Shown here: positions 8,061-17,967 of the stretch, one piece after another | Numbering within the stretch: position 1 is the first letter of the stretch | Layout of the letters: each line of letters opens with the position of its first letter | Assembly: GCA_009837355.1 (NCBI GenBank) | Contig: VXTR01000068.1 | Coordinates: forward strand, 224,178-288,177 | Length of the DNA: 64,000 nt | Source: Chloroflexota bacterium | GTDB taxonomy: Bacteria; Chloroflexota; Dehalococcoidia; Lucifugimonadales; UBA3495 | Direction of reading: 5' to 3' | The notes under the pieces: generated by a model | Databases searched by the model: none | Told to the model about the DNA's origin: nothing | Seen by the model: only the letters and a program-made list of their open reading frames with translations | Translations under genes and position numbers: made by a program

Positions 8061-8474
8061 ATGCCTACTGTCAATCAACTGGTACGAAAGGGGCGGAAGC
8101 CGGTGCGCAAGGGTACCAAGGCTCCGGCCCTGCATTGGGTTCAGAACTCGTTGCGCAACCGCACCCGCTGGGGGCCCGGTTGCCCGCAGCGCCGCGGCGT
8201 CTGCATCCAGGTGCGGACGATGACGCCGAAGAAGCCCAATTCCGCGCTGCGCAAGATTTGCCGGGTGCGCCTCACCAATGGGGTGGAAGTTACCGCGTAT
8301 ATCGGCGGCGAAGGACACAACCTGCAGGAGCACTCCGTAGTGCTGATCCGTGGCGGTCGGGTCAAAGACCTGCCAGGGGTACGCTATCATGTGGTACGCA
8401 GCAACCTGGACACCGAAGGCGTCGGCGGACGCCGACAGGGACGCAGCAAGTACGGAACCCGCAAAGGCGGCTAG
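8061..8474 (+). CDS. rpsL: 30S ribosomal protein S12
   Basis: This 137-residue S12 of the decoding site starts [18 protein letters not shown]. It contains the invariant loop [11 protein letters not shown], where streptomycin-resistance changes occur in other bacteria, and the conserved [16 protein letters not shown] segment carrying the methylthiolated Asp. Its length is normal, and it is the first gene of the cluster. Confidence 0.98.
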   Translation: MPTVNQLVRKGRKPVRKGTKAPALHWVQNSLRNRTRWGPGCPQRRGVCIQVRTMTPKKPNSALRKICRVRLTNGVEVTAYIGGEGHNLQEHSVVLIRGGRVKDLPGVRYHVVRSNLDTEGVGGRRQGRSKYGTRKGG

Positions 8475-8502
8475 CGTCCCCCCAGCACAGACAAACTACC
8501 GG

Positions 8503-8523
8503 CACCCCCCAAAGCGGGGGGTG
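8503..8523 (+). promoter_or_regulatory. GC hairpin between rpsL and rpsG
   Basis: CACCCCCC and GGGGGGTG form a perfect 8-bp stem around a 5-nt loop in the 90-bp gap. No T-run follows, so it is not an ordinary terminator. In enterobacteria the same intercistronic gap holds the S7 feedback site; here that role is only a suggestion. Confidence 0.55.
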
Positions 8524-8564
8524 GCTTACTCTAAAATAAGCAAGATAGAGAAGGAAAGCAGGAT

Positions 8565-9035
8565 ATGTCGCGAAGACGCCGCGCCGAACCCAGGGTCATC
8601 AAGCCGGACCCTCGGTACAACAACCTGGAGCTGGCCAAGTTCATCAACCGGGTTATGATTAAAGGCAAGAAGTCCACCGCCCAACGGGTCGTGTATGACG
8701 CCCTGGAACTGGTTCGCCAGGACGCCAGCCAGGATCCCATGGTGGTGTTCACCGCGGCCATGCGCAATGCGACGCCGCTGGTGGAAGTCCGTCCCCGTCG
8801 GGTCGGCGGCGCGACCTACCAGGTTCCCGTGGAGTTGCGCCCCAACCGCAGCGAAGCCCTGGCCATGCGCTGGATTATCCGAGGCGCCCGTGGCCGCAAC
8901 GGTATGCGGATGGCTCGCGGTCTCGCCAACGAATTCATCGACGCCGCTCGGGGTGAAGGTTCTGCGGTGCGCCGCAAGGACGAACTTCATCGCATGGCCG
9001 AAGCCAACCGGGCCTTCGTTCACTATCGCCGCTAA
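8565..9035 (+). CDS. rpsG: 30S ribosomal protein S7
   Basis: This primary 16S 3'-major-domain binder is 156 residues long. The start MSRRRRAEPR, the central VGGATYQVPVELRPNR and the C-terminal KRDELHRMAEANRAF-like helix are typical. The Shine-Dalgarno AAGGAAAGCAGG lies just upstream. It precedes fusA by 53 bp. Confidence 0.97.
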   Translation: MSRRRRAEPRVIKPDPRYNNLELAKFINRVMIKGKKSTAQRVVYDALELVRQDASQDPMVVFTAAMRNATPLVEVRPRRVGGATYQVPVELRPNRSEALAMRWIIRGARGRNGMRMARGLANEFIDAARGEGSAVRRKDELHRMAEANRAFVHYRR

Positions 9036-9088
9036 TTGCAGCCACGGTCAAACGCAACGGGCTGTATAGAGGAATCACAGGTTTCCCC

Positions 9089-11167
9089 ATGACTGTCGTA
9101 CAGACGCCGGCCAACAAAATCCGCAATATCGGGTTCATCGCTCACATCGATGCCGGAAAGACCACCGTCACCGAGCGCGTGCTTTACCTCACCGGACGCA
9201 TCCGCAAGGTCGGCGGCGTCGATCAGGGCACCACCGCTATGGACTGGATGCCCCAGGAGAAAGAGCGGGGCATTACCATCACCGCCGCCGCCACCACCGC
9301 TTACTGGCAGGACCACCAGGTCAACATCATTGACACCCCCGGCCACGTGGACTTTACGGCGGAAGTGGAGCGCAGCCTTCGAGTGCTGGACGGCGGCATC
9401 GTCGTTCTGGACGCGGTAGCCGGCGTGCAGCCCCAGTCCGAAACCGTCTGGCGTCAGGCCGATACTTACAACGTTCCCCGCATCTGCTTCGTCAATAAGA
9501 TGGACCGCGTTGGCGCATCCTACGAACGCACCATTGAGTCGGTGCGACGACGGCTGAAAGGCAACCCGGTGGCCGTACAGATACCCATGGGAGCCGAGGA
9601 CGAATTTCGTGGCGTGGTCGATCTCATTGAAGGCCAGGCCATTATGTATTCCGATGGCCGCGACGACGTGGCCGAGCCGCCTGAACTCATCCCAGTTCCG
9701 ACGGAATACGAGAAGGCTTTCCACGACTACCGCCAGGAGATGATTGAGAAAATCGTCGAAACCGACGAAGCCTTGCTCATCAAGTACCTGGAAGGCGAAG
9801 ACATCTGCGCCGAAGACCTCCGCTCAGCCCTGCGCAGCGCGACCATCAATCGGCAACTGGTGCCCGTGCTGTGCGGCAGCGCCATGCGCGGCAAGGGCAT
9901 CGACCCCCTGCTGGATGCCATCATCGGCTATCTGCCATCGCCCCTGGACGTGCCGGCGGTGGAGGGCACTGTTCCGGGCACCGACGACGTGGAACTCCGG
10001 GAGCCGGTGGATAGCGAACCCCTGTCGGCCCTGGCTTTCAAGGTCGTCGTTGACCCTTACGTGGGCCGGCTGGTGTTCCTGCGGATTTATTCCGGCACGG
10101 TCGGAGCCGGCGCCGCGGTCCGCAACGTTACGCGAGGCAATCGCGAGCGCATGGGCCGGCTGCTCCGTATGCACGCCAATCACCGCGAAGAGCTGGAGAC
10201 GATAACCGCCGGCAACATCTGCGCCGCTGTCGGCCTGAAAGACACCTTTACTGGCGACACCATCTGCAGCGACCACAAGCCAGTCATCCTGGAACCGCCT
10301 CACTTCCCCGAACCGGTAGTTTCCGTGGCCATTGAGCCGGCAACCCGCGCCGATCAGGACAAGCTGGGCGAGGCCATGCGCAAGCTTTCGGAGGAAGACC
10401 CCACCTTCGTCGTCCGTTATAACGACGAAACCGGGCAGACCATCATCTCCGGCATGGGCGAGCTGCACCTGGAAGTGCTGGTTGACCGGATGCGCCGAGA
10501 GTTTGACGTTGAAGCCCGGGTGGGGCAACCCCGGGTCGCCTACCGCGAAACCATCACCAAGCCGATCCGCATTGAAGGACGGTTCGTGCGCCAAACGGGC
10601 GGACACGGCCAGTTCGGGCACGTATGGCTGGAAATCGAACCGCAGGAGCGTGGTGAAGGCAACGAGTTCGTTGACGGCATCACCGGCGGCGTGATTCCTC
10701 GCCAGTTCATCCCGGCGGTCCAAGCCGGTGTGATGCAAGGGCTGGACAACGGACCCTTGGCCGGGTACCCTCTCGTGGACTTGAAGGTAACGCTGGTAGA
10801 TGGCAGCTATCACACGGTAGATTCGTCCGAGATGGCCTTCCGTTCCGCGGCGATGATCGCCCTGCGAGACGGAACCCGCCGCGCCGCGCCGGTACTCCAG
10901 GAACCCATCTTCGAGATGGAGATAGTGACCCCGGGCGAGTACCTCAGCGAAGTGCTCAGCGACCTGGGCGGACGCCGCGCCCAGATTCGCAGCATTGAGG
11001 GGGTCGAAGACCTCCAAACCGTGAGCGCGATGATTCCGCTGGGGGAGACTTTCGCCTACACTACGGCGCTGCGTTCGTTGACCCGCGGTCGGGCTTCGTA
11101 CACCATGGAGTTCAGGCACTACGAGCCGGTGCCCGAAAACCTGCTGCGGAACATCACAAACATCTGA
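9089..11167 (+). CDS. fusA: Elongation factor G
   Basis: This 692-residue translocation GTPase has P-loop AHIDAGKTT, switch II DTPGHVDF and NKMD (FVNKMDRVG), followed by domains II-V. Domain IV contains the QTGGHGQFGHVW loop and domain V the GVEDLQTVSAMIPLGE strand. It is full length with no insertions. Unlike many str operons, no tuf gene follows; rpsJ comes after 72 bp. Confidence 0.98.
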   Translation: MTVVQTPANKIRNIGFIAHIDAGKTTVTERVLYLTGRIRKVGGVDQGTTAMDWMPQEKERGITITAAATTAYWQDHQVNIIDTPGHVDFTAEVERSLRVLDGGIVVLDAVAGVQPQSETVWRQADTYNVPRICFVNKMDRVGASYERTIESVRRRLKGNPVAVQIPMGAEDEFRGVVDLIEGQAIMYSDGRDDVAEPPELIPVPTEYEKAFHDYRQEMIEKIVETDEALLIKYLEGEDICAEDLRSALRSATINRQLVPVLCGSAMRGKGIDPLLDAIIGYLPSPLDVPAVEGTVPGTDDVELREPVDSEPLSALAFKVVVDPYVGRLVFLRIYSGTVGAGAAVRNVTRGNRERMGRLLRMHANHREELETITAGNICAAVGLKDTFTGDTICSDHKPVILEPPHFPEPVVSVAIEPATRADQDKLGEAMRKLSEEDPTFVVRYNDETGQTIISGMGELHLEVLVDRMRREFDVEARVGQPRVAYRETITKPIRIEGRFVRQTGGHGQFGHVWLEIEPQERGEGNEFVDGITGGVIPRQFIPAVQAGVMQGLDNGPLAGYPLVDLKVTLVDGSYHTVDSSEMAFRSAAMIALRDGTRRAAPVLQEPIFEMEIVTPGEYLSEVLSDLGGRRAQIRSIEGVEDLQTVSAMIPLGETFAYTTALRSLTRGRASYTMEFRHYEPVPENLLRNITNI

Positions 11168-11239
11168 CGGCCAAGCCCGTTCGCCGGGACGCTTTGTTCA
11201 ATTGGACGGTCAAATCAGGGGAGCGTTGAAAACTGAATC

Positions 11240-11551
11240 ATGGTAGCCAGGCAGCAAATGCGGATAATCCTCAAGGCCTTTGACCACAAGATGCTGGACC
11301 AGTCCAGCGCGCAGATTGTGGAAACGGCAGAACTTACCGGAGCCAGGGTGGCCGGGCCAGTGCCCTTGCCTACCCAGATCCGGCGTTTCTGTGTGATTCG
11401 CGGCCCCCACGTTGACAAGGATTCCCGCGAGCACTTTGAAATCCGCACGCACAAAAGGCTGCTCGACATCATGGAACCCACCAGCAAGACCATCGACGCT
11501 CTCACCCGACTCAATATGCCGGCGGGGGTGGATATTTCCATCAAGCTCTAG
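11240..11551 (+). CDS. rpsJ: 30S ribosomal protein S10
   Basis: S10 (NusE) also serves in antitermination complexes. The 103-residue product contains [26 protein letters not shown] and the RTHKRLLDI motif. ATG 11240 matches the usual length; ATG 11258 ([10 protein letters not shown]) is an alternative. It is separated from rplC by 216 bp, unusually far for the S10 operon. Confidence 0.96.
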   Translation: MVARQQMRIILKAFDHKMLDQSSAQIVETAELTGARVAGPVPLPTQIRRFCVIRGPHVDKDSREHFEIRTHKRLLDIMEPTSKTIDALTRLNMPAGVDISIKL

Positions 11552-11591
11552 TCGCGGCGCCGGATTTCCGGCCTTGATGCCCTGACCAGGC

Positions 11592-11620
11592 TTGAATAAA
11601 TACTAAACCCGTCGTAAAAT
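11592..11620 (+). promoter_or_regulatory. Candidate internal promoter ahead of rplC
   Basis: TTGAAT, a 17-bp spacer and TAAAAT lie in an A+T-rich patch of the rpsJ-rplC gap. Transcription would start near 11628, just ahead of the hairpin at 11633. This would make rplC and the following genes a separate unit. Confidence 0.5.
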
Positions 11621-11632
11621 TATAGTTCCTCT

Positions 11633-11658
11633 GGCGGCAGGCACAGGCCACTGCCGCC
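11633..11658 (+). promoter_or_regulatory. Leader hairpin ahead of rplC
   Basis: GGCGGCAG and CTGCCGCC form a perfect 8-bp stem with a 10-nt loop, positioned at the expected 5' end of a transcript from the 11592 promoter. It lacks a U-tract. A ribosomal-protein autoregulatory leader is one possible role; a 5' stabiliser is another. Confidence 0.5.
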
Positions 11659-11767
11659 GTTTCATCTGAATTGAACTCCCCAGGCCCCGTCGATACGGCG
11701 AGTCGCGCACCACCAACACGGGCGCTCGCGGCGGTGAGGCCAAGTCTCGAACAGACAGGCAAAGAAA

Positions 11768-12400
11768 ATGCTGAAGGCATTCTTAGGCAAAAAAATAGGC
11801 ATGACCCAGGTGTTCAACGACGCTGGGCAGGTGGTTCCGGTAACCATTATTGAGGCCGGCCCTTGTGCCGTTACCCAGATTCGTACTGTGGAGAACGACG
11901 GTTACGAGTCCGTGCAGTTGGGCTTCGGCCGGGTCCGCCGCCCCAACAAGCCCGACGCCGGCCATCTCAAGGGCAGTCAGATTGGACGCCGGCTTCAGGA
12001 AGTTGCTGCCGACGATATCGGTGAATACGAAGTCGGCCAACTGGTTTCGGTGGAAATTTTTGAACCGGGCGAAATCGTGGACGTGAGCGGCAAATCCAAA
12101 GGCCGCGGCTTTGCCGGAACTATGAAACGACACGGTTTTGGAGGCGGCCCTCGTACGCACGGTCAGTCCGACCGGGCCCGCGCTCCCGGATCCATTGGCG
12201 GCGGCACTACGCCCGGCAAGGTCTTCAAGGGCCTGAAAATGGCCGGACACATGGGCAACCGCCGTGTTACCAGCAAGGGGCTGGAAGTAGTCCGGGTTGA
12301 CGTGGAGCGCAACCTGCTGATGGTCAAAGGCGGCATCCCCGGCGGCCCCAACAGCCCGGTTACCATTCGCAAGACAGGAAAGAGCAAGGCGCAAGCATAA
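11768..12400 (+). CDS. rplC: 50S ribosomal protein L3
   Basis: This 210-residue L3 begins [16 protein letters not shown] and carries the extended loop [20 protein letters not shown], which reaches the peptidyl-transferase region and includes the Gln that is methylated in other bacteria. Its stop overlaps the rplD start (TAATG). Confidence 0.98.
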   Translation: MLKAFLGKKIGMTQVFNDAGQVVPVTIIEAGPCAVTQIRTVENDGYESVQLGFGRVRRPNKPDAGHLKGSQIGRRLQEVAADDIGEYEVGQLVSVEIFEPGEIVDVSGKSKGRGFAGTMKRHGFGGGPRTHGQSDRARAPGSIGGGTTPGKVFKGLKMAGHMGNRRVTSKGLEVVRVDVERNLLMVKGGIPGGPNSPVTIRKTGKSKAQA

Positions 12401-13080
12401 TGGAACTCCCCGTAGTCAACGCCAATGGCGACGCCATCGACACCATCAGCATTGATGATGGCATCTTCGACGTGCCGATGAATCAAACGCTGGTGCACCA
12501 GGCCATGGTGATCTACCAGCTCAACCAGCGGCAGGGCACCCACTCAACGCGTACCCGCGCCGAAGTGTCAGGCGGCGGCCGCAAACCGTGGATTCAGAAA
12601 CACACCGGGCGCGCCCGCCAGGGCAGCATCCGCTCACCCCAGTGGCGGCACGGTGGTATCGTATTTGGCCCCAAGCCGCGGGACTACCGTAAAGCCCTGC
12701 CCCGGGCGATGCGGCGGAAGGCTTTGCAGTGCGTGCTGTCTGAGAAAATCCGAAACGGACGCCTGGTCTGCATCGACTCGCTGGACAGTTTGGACGGACG
12801 CACTAAGTCCATGAAGCAGTTGCTGGAAAGCCTGCGCATCATCGGCTCGGTGCTGGTGGTTTCCGGAGAAGCTCAGCAGAACGTGGCCCGGGCCGGCGGA
12901 AATCTGAAGCAGGTTTGGACTTTGCCGTCCGATTTGGTGAACGCGAATGATGTTCTCAAGCGCGAGACCGTCCTGATTACCGTGGATGGCATCCGTCGGA
13001 TTGCGGAACTGTGCACCAAGCCCCGGTTCCGAGCCAGGCAGGCGGCGGAAGCAGCGGCAAGCGAGGAGGCCCAGGAATGA
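12400..13080 (+). CDS. rplD: 50S ribosomal protein L4
   Basis: L4 lines the exit tunnel. The 226-residue protein has the tunnel loop TRTRAEVSGGGRKPWIQKHTG and RQGSIRSPQWRHGGIVFGP. It overlaps rplC by 1 bp and rplW by 4 bp, indicating tight translational coupling. Confidence 0.97.
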   Translation: MELPVVNANGDAIDTISIDDGIFDVPMNQTLVHQAMVIYQLNQRQGTHSTRTRAEVSGGGRKPWIQKHTGRARQGSIRSPQWRHGGIVFGPKPRDYRKALPRAMRRKALQCVLSEKIRNGRLVCIDSLDSLDGRTKSMKQLLESLRIIGSVLVVSGEAQQNVARAGGNLKQVWTLPSDLVNANDVLKRETVLITVDGIRRIAELCTKPRFRARQAAEAAASEEAQE

Positions 13081-13361
13081 ATATCAGCGAGGTGCTGCTC
13101 AGGCCCACCATCACGGAAAAGAGCACGCTGCTGCATGAGGACGGCCAGTACACCTTCCAGGTCGCCCCTCGGGCAAATAAAACCCTGGTGAAGCAGGCCG
13201 TGGAGCAGAATTTCGGCGTGAAGGTGGTCAGCGTCAACATCACCGTCAACCGGGGCAAGCGCAAGCGCTACGGTCCGCGCTTCAAGAAGCAGCCGGACGT
13301 CAAGAAGGCCGTGGTTACCCTCCGACCCGGCGACCGTATCGACCTGATTGAGGGCCTGTAA
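13077..13361 (+). CDS. rplW: 50S ribosomal protein L23
   Basis: This 94-residue protein sits at the exit-tunnel rim, where SRP and trigger factor dock. The start is ATG 13077 ([17 protein letters not shown]), which overlaps the rplD stop as ATGA; the track extends 66 nt too far upstream. The tip [20 protein letters not shown] is standard. Confidence 0.96.
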   Translation: MNISEVLLRPTITEKSTLLHEDGQYTFQVAPRANKTLVKQAVEQNFGVKVVSVNITVNRGKRKRYGPRFKKQPDVKKAVVTLRPGDRIDLIEGL

Positions 13362-13363
13362 TC

Positions 13364-14200
13364 ATGCCGTTGAAGAACCTGCGACCCATCACTCCAGGCA
13401 CGCGCAACGCGGTGCGTCCCTCCTTTGAGGAGATAACGACCAGGAAGCCGGAAAAGTCTTTGCTGGAGCCACTGCAGAAGCGCGGCGGACGGAACAACCG
13501 GGGCCGCATCACCGCCTATCATCGGGGCGGCGGCTCCAAGCGGATGTACCGGCGCATCGACTTCAAGCGGCGCAAGGACGGAGTGCCGGCCACCGTAAAG
13601 AGCATCGAGTACGACCCCAACCGGACCACACGGATCGCCCTGCTCCACTACGCCGACGGTGAGAAGGCTTATATCCTGGCGCCGGTGAACCTCTCGGTAG
13701 GCGACAAGGTGGAGTCCGGCCCGGACGCGGAAATCAGCCCCGGCAATACTTTGCCCCTGCGCAACATTCCCACCGGTACGGTGGTGCACAATCTGGAACT
13801 GACCCCCGGTCGCGGCGGGCAACTGGTACGCGGCGCCGGCACCGGAGCGCAGGTATTGTCCCGGGAAGGCGATTACGTGCTCATCCGTTTGCCCTCCGGC
13901 GAGATGCGTCGCATCCTGCTGAACTGCCGGGCCAGCGTGGGGCAGTTGTCCAACCCCGACCACAAGAACGAAAGCCTGGGCAAGGCCGGCGCCAAACGGC
14001 ATCTTGGCCGTCGTCCCCACGTGCGCGGCGTCGCCAAGAACCCGGTTGACCACCCCCACGGCGGCGGCGAAGGGCGCTCCCCCATCGGAATGCCCGGCCC
14101 CAAGTCGCCCTGGGGCAAGCCAACCCTGGGTCACAAAACTCGCAACAAGAAGAAGACCTCCAGCCGGTTCATCGTCCGCGGACGTCGCTGGCGGCGGTAA
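13364..14200 (+). CDS. rplB: 50S ribosomal protein L2
   Basis: This 278-residue L2 of the peptidyl-transferase region contains [17 protein letters not shown] and the invariant [19 protein letters not shown] with its functional His. It begins 2 bp after rplW and is full length. Confidence 0.98.
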   Translation: MPLKNLRPITPGTRNAVRPSFEEITTRKPEKSLLEPLQKRGGRNNRGRITAYHRGGGSKRMYRRIDFKRRKDGVPATVKSIEYDPNRTTRIALLHYADGEKAYILAPVNLSVGDKVESGPDAEISPGNTLPLRNIPTGTVVHNLELTPGRGGQLVRGAGTGAQVLSREGDYVLIRLPSGEMRRILLNCRASVGQLSNPDHKNESLGKAGAKRHLGRRPHVRGVAKNPVDHPHGGGEGRSPIGMPGPKSPWGKPTLGHKTRNKKKTSSRFIVRGRRWRR

Positions 14201-14254
14201 GCAACAGCATCACACTGCGCCCTTTGCTGCGGCGCTTCAGGCAGTCATAAGGCT

Positions 14255-14539
14255 ATGTCTCGTTCAGTCAAAAAAGGACCTTACGTCCATCCCAAGCTGC
14301 TGAAAAAGGTGAACCAGGTTCGCGAATCTGGCGAAGCCACCGTCATTCGTACCTGGTCCCGCGATTCGATGATAATGCCCGAGATGGTCGGGCTGAACTT
14401 CGGCGTGCACGACGGCCGCCGCCACGTGCCGGTTTTCGTCACTGAGAACATGGTAGGCCATCGCCTGGGAGAATTTGCCCCCACGCGTACCTATCGCGGA
14501 CACGTCGCCCGCTCCGAGCGTTCCAGCAGGGTGAGGTGA
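14255..14539 (+). CDS. rpsS: 30S ribosomal protein S19
   Basis: This 94-residue protein of the 30S head starts [19 protein letters not shown] and ends with [15 protein letters not shown]. It overlaps nothing, and rplV starts 4 bp after it. Confidence 0.97.
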   Translation: MSRSVKKGPYVHPKLLKKVNQVRESGEATVIRTWSRDSMIMPEMVGLNFGVHDGRRHVPVFVTENMVGHRLGEFAPTRTYRGHVARSERSSRVR

Positions 14540-14543
14540 CCTG

Positions 14544-14888
14544 ATGCCGGCAGTACGAGCAGTAGCCAAGCAGGTGGGCGCGTCGCCCAAGCGCCTCAAA
14601 CCCATTCTGGACGCTGTCCGGGGGATGGCCGTCAACGATGCCCTGGACCACCTGAGCCTGATGACTTCGCCCTGGGCCCGCTCCGTGGCCAAGGTGGTGC
14701 AATCGGCGGCTTCCAACGCCGAGAACAATCTGTTTATGAACCGGAACGAGCTGCGTATCACGCGCATTTCCGCAGACCAGGCCCGCCCGCTCAAGCGTTT
14801 CCGCGCCCGGGCCCGGGGCCGCATCGGTCGGGTTACCCGCCGTTCCAGCCACATCATCATCGAAGTGGACGAGATACAGGAGGGCTGA
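14544..14888 (+). CDS. rplV: 50S ribosomal protein L22
   Basis: This 114-residue tunnel protein carries the beta-hairpin RFRARARGRIGRVTRRSSHI, where macrolide-resistance changes occur elsewhere. The start MPAVRAVAKQVGASPKRLK gives normal length. It precedes rpsC by 4 bp. Confidence 0.96.
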   Translation: MPAVRAVAKQVGASPKRLKPILDAVRGMAVNDALDHLSLMTSPWARSVAKVVQSAASNAENNLFMNRNELRITRISADQARPLKRFRARARGRIGRVTRRSSHIIIEVDEIQEG

Positions 14889-14892
14889 CCTG

Positions 14893-15627
14893 ATGGGCCA
14901 TAAAACCCACCCCCTGGGGTTCCGGCTGGGGATTATCAAAGACTGGAAAACCCACTGGTACGCCAACAACGGCGCCCAGTACCGCGACGGTGTCATGCGT
15001 GACCTGTCCCTGCGTGACACTATTCACGACGAATACGCGGCTTTTTCCGACGCGGGAATCGCGCGCATCGAGATTGACCGTACGGCCCAGGAAACCATCA
15101 TCAACATTCACTCGGCCCGGCCCGGCATCCTCATCGGGCGCGACGGCGACCGGGTGAAAGGTCTGCGCACCCGCTTGGAGACCATGACCAGTGGACAACT
15201 CCGCCTGAACATCGTCGAAATCGAGCAGCCCGAACTTGACCCCTACCTGGTGGGCCGGAACATTGCTGACCAGCTCAGCCGGCGCGTCGCCTACCGCCGC
15301 GCCATGCGCCAGGCTGCGTTGCGCACCATGCAGGCCGGCGCCGAGGGCATCAAAATCATTACCAAGGGCCGGATCTCCGGCGCCGAAATCGCCCGCACCG
15401 AAAAGCTGATGATGGGCCAGGTTCCCCTGCACACCCTGCGGGCCGATATTGATTACGCCCTGGCCGAGGCGCACACCGCCATGGGCCGCATCGGCATCAA
15501 GGTGTGGATTTATAAAGGCCAGATCATGCCGGCCGCCGCAGAAGAGGACGGCGAACTCGAAAGCATCGAATTCCGCGTCACCAGCCAGGACGGCGACGGC
15601 GAGATGGAAATAGAGCTGGACCAATAG
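14893..15627 (+). CDS. rpsC: 30S ribosomal protein S3
   Basis: This 244-residue mRNA-entry protein has [18 protein letters not shown], a KH domain with [17 protein letters not shown], and the C-terminal domain with [18 protein letters not shown]. It ends in a short acidic stretch ([20 protein letters not shown]), longer than in many bacteria. Confidence 0.97.
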   Translation: MGHKTHPLGFRLGIIKDWKTHWYANNGAQYRDGVMRDLSLRDTIHDEYAAFSDAGIARIEIDRTAQETIINIHSARPGILIGRDGDRVKGLRTRLETMTSGQLRLNIVEIEQPELDPYLVGRNIADQLSRRVAYRRAMRQAALRTMQAGAEGIKIITKGRISGAEIARTEKLMMGQVPLHTLRADIDYALAEAHTAMGRIGIKVWIYKGQIMPAAAEEDGELESIEFRVTSQDGDGEMEIELDQ

Positions 15628-15650
15628 CCCCTGCTACGGAGATTTTCACC

Positions 15651-16091
15651 ATGTTGCAACCTAAGAGGACAAAATTCCGAAAGATGGGGCGGGGCAAGCG
15701 CCGGGGTGCCGCCAGCACCGGCAATACTGTCGAATTCGGCGAGATTGGCCTGAAAGCGATGAGTCCCGAGTGGATTACCGCCCGGCAGATTGAATCCGCC
15801 CGTATCGCCATCACCCGCCATTTGCAGCGCGGTGGCAAGACCTGGATTCGAATCTTTCCCGACAAGCCGGTTTCCAAGAAACCTGCCGAAGTGCGCATGG
15901 GCGGCGGTAAGGCTGCTAACGACCACTGGGTCGCCGTGGTCAGGCCCGGCCGCATCATGTTCGAAGTCGGCGGCGTGCCCATCAACCAGGCTGAAGAAGC
16001 CCTGCAGCGCGCCGCCCACAAGCTGCCCATTCCCACCAAGGTCGTGTACCGCGACCGGGTCAACTCCCTGCTGTCCGGTTCGGGAGGATAA
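15651..16091 (+). CDS. rplP: 50S ribosomal protein L16
   Basis: This 146-residue protein shows [19 protein letters not shown] and [20 protein letters not shown]. The latter is the loop near the A-site where the hydroxylated Arg lies in other species. Length is normal. Confidence 0.97.
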   Translation: MLQPKRTKFRKMGRGKRRGAASTGNTVEFGEIGLKAMSPEWITARQIESARIAITRHLQRGGKTWIRIFPDKPVSKKPAEVRMGGGKAANDHWVAVVRPGRIMFEVGGVPINQAEEALQRAAHKLPIPTKVVYRDRVNSLLSGSGG

Positions 16092-16094
16092 CCC

Positions 16095-16295
16095 ATGAAA
16101 ATGTACGAGATCCGGGCGTTGACCGACGACCAGATTCGCGACGAGTTGGGCAAGTCCTACCAGGAATTGATGAACCTTCGCTTTCGCGAGGCCACCAACC
16201 AGCTCACTGACACCAACCAACCCCGCAAAACCCGCAGAGACATCGCCAGAATGTTGACCTGCCTGCGCGAGCGGGAATCCTACCAGGCATCATAA
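16095..16295 (+). CDS. rpmC: 50S ribosomal protein L29
   Basis: This 66-residue two-helix protein near the tunnel exit contains ELGKSYQELMNLRFREATNQL and RKTRRDIARMLTCLRERE. It follows rplP by 3 bp. Confidence 0.95.
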   Translation: MKMYEIRALTDDQIRDELGKSYQELMNLRFREATNQLTDTNQPRKTRRDIARMLTCLRERESYQAS

Positions 16296-16314
16296 CCGCA
16301 AGGGACATTAACCA

Positions 16315-16701
16315 ATGGCCAAAACGATGCGAAAGATTCGGGTGGGCTCCGTCGTGAGCACCCGGATGGACAAGACCGCCGTAGTGGAACTGGTCTGGAA
16401 GCAGCGCCACCGCGTCTATCGTAAGCAGATGCGTCGCGTTACCCGCTTCTACGTCCACGACCCGGAAGGGCAATGTGCGATTGGGGATACCGTGCGCATC
16501 CAGGAGACGCGCCCGATTTCTCGTACCAAGCACTGGCGTCTGCTGGAAATTCTGTCCCGACGCGAAGTCGCCGACGTCCGGCCCATCGACCTGGAAACCG
16601 ACGTGGCGATTGAGCCGGCCGACGGCGAAGTGGATTCCGATGCTCCGGCTGATGCCGAAACCGAAAATGGCGTTACTGCCGAAAATAACGAGGATGCGTA
16701 A
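16315..16701 (+). CDS. rpsQ: 30S ribosomal protein S17 with acidic C-terminal tail
   Basis: The first ~85 residues are standard S17 (GSVVSTRMDKTAVVELVW, HDPEGQCAIGDTVRIQETRP). About 35 extra acidic residues follow (EPADGEVDSDAPADAETENG), giving 128 residues against the usual 80-90. The tail is low-complexity and probably disordered. S5, RpoA and NusA in this window carry comparable tails. Confidence 0.95.
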   Translation: MAKTMRKIRVGSVVSTRMDKTAVVELVWKQRHRVYRKQMRRVTRFYVHDPEGQCAIGDTVRIQETRPISRTKHWRLLEILSRREVADVRPIDLETDVAIEPADGEVDSDAPADAETENGVTAENNEDA

Positions 16702-17070
16702 ATGATACAGAGTTACACCAGGCTCCACGTCGCCGACAACAGCGGCGCGCGGCGCATCCGACTGATTAACATCCCCGGCTCCAGCCGACGCAAGTATGCG
16801 TCGGTAGGAGACATCATCGTGTGCACGGTCCGGGAGGCCGTGCCCAATTCTCCCGTCCGTAAGGGTTCGGTGGTCAAGGCTGTGATAGTCCGCCAGGCCG
16901 CGCCGCTCCAACGCCCGGATGGTACTTATATCAAGTTCGACGACAACGCCGCCGTTCTGATTAACGACAACCAGTTGCCCCGGGGCACCCGCATCTTCGG
17001 CCCGGTGGCCCGGGAACTCCGCGACAAGGGCTTTATGCGTATCGTTTCGCTGGCTCCGGAGGTGGTGTGA
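16702..17070 (+). CDS. rplN: 50S ribosomal protein L14
   Basis: This 122-residue protein starts [19 protein letters not shown] and includes [20 protein letters not shown], the L14 signature. It directly abuts rpsQ and overlaps rplX by 1 bp (TGATG). Confidence 0.98.
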   Translation: MIQSYTRLHVADNSGARRIRLINIPGSSRRKYASVGDIIVCTVREAVPNSPVRKGSVVKAVIVRQAAPLQRPDGTYIKFDDNAAVLINDNQLPRGTRIFGPVARELRDKGFMRIVSLAPEVV

Positions 17071-17342
17071 TGGCGAAGGCGAAGATTCGGCGCGGCGACG
17101 ATGTCCTCGTCATCGCCGGCAAGGACAAGGGTAAGACCGGCCGCGTCCTGCAGATGGTGCCCGAAAAAAATCGGGTCATAGTTGAGGGCGTCAACATGGT
17201 GGTCAAACACTACAAGCCGCGTCCCGGAATTCGCCAGGGTGGGCGGGTCCAGCAGGAAGCCTCCATCCACATCTCTAACATCAAGCTCATCCAGAGCAAT
17301 TACACCGAACCCAGCACGCAGTTCCGCAACCGGGACGAGTGA
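17070..17342 (+). CDS. rplX: 50S ribosomal protein L24
   Basis: This 90-residue KOW-domain protein contains [20 protein letters not shown] followed by [11 protein letters not shown] and [20 protein letters not shown] 17070 is preferred over the GTG 17067 used in the track, as it overlaps the rplN stop. Confidence 0.96.
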   Translation: MAKAKIRRGDDVLVIAGKDKGKTGRVLQMVPEKNRVIVEGVNMVVKHYKPRPGIRQGGRVQQEASIHISNIKLIQSNYTEPSTQFRNRDE

Positions 17343-17347
17343 TTATC

Positions 17348-17929
17348 ATGGCCACTGACCAACAGGAACAAACTGCGGAATTGCAGCCGCCCTCTTTCAA
17401 GGCCCGGTTTCGCGATGAGATTATCCCGGCAATGGTGTCGGAGTTCAGCTACTCCAGCCCGATGCAGGTGCCCAAGGTTACCAAGATCAACCTCAACATT
17501 GGCTTGGGCGAAGCCCTCACCAACGGCCGGGCAATGGAGAGCGCCGTCAGGGACCTGACCACGATATCCGGTCAGAAGCCCATCATAACCAGGGCCCGTA
17601 GATCCATCGCCGGCTTCAAAGTCCGCGAGGGCAACCCCATTGGCACTGCGGTTACCCTGCGCGGCGACCGCATGTATTATTTCCTGGAACGGCTCATCAT
17701 CACCGCGCTGCCCCGTATCCGCGACTTTCGGGGCATCTCCCGTCGCGGATTCGACGGGCGCGGTAATTTCTCGCTGGGACTGCGCGAGCAGATCGTGTTC
17801 CCCGAAATCGACTACAACAGCATCGACCGGCTGCGCGGGTTGCAGGTTACCATAACCACCAGCGCTCCCAATGACGCCGAGGCAACTCGCTTGCTCGAGC
17901 ACTTCGGTATGCCCTTCATCCGCCAGTAG
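17348..17929 (+). CDS. rplE: 50S ribosomal protein L5
   Basis: This 193-residue 5S rRNA-binding protein carries [35 protein letters not shown] and [20 protein letters not shown]. The N-terminus [17 protein letters not shown] is somewhat extended. ATG 17348 is chosen over the GTG 17339 in the track. Confidence 0.96.
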   Translation: MATDQQEQTAELQPPSFKARFRDEIIPAMVSEFSYSSPMQVPKVTKINLNIGLGEALTNGRAMESAVRDLTTISGQKPIITRARRSIAGFKVREGNPIGTAVTLRGDRMYYFLERLIITALPRIRDFRGISRRGFDGRGNFSLGLREQIVFPEIDYNSIDRLRGLQVTITTSAPNDAEATRLLEHFGMPFIRQ

Positions 17930-17967
17930 GCCCGGCAATCAGACCCCAGCCAACGGAGAAGACAGTT

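Noticed and set aside
9824-11119. 431-residue minus-strand ORF inside fusA
   Set aside because: Antisense to a full-length, well-conserved EF-G; composition is that of a shadow frame.
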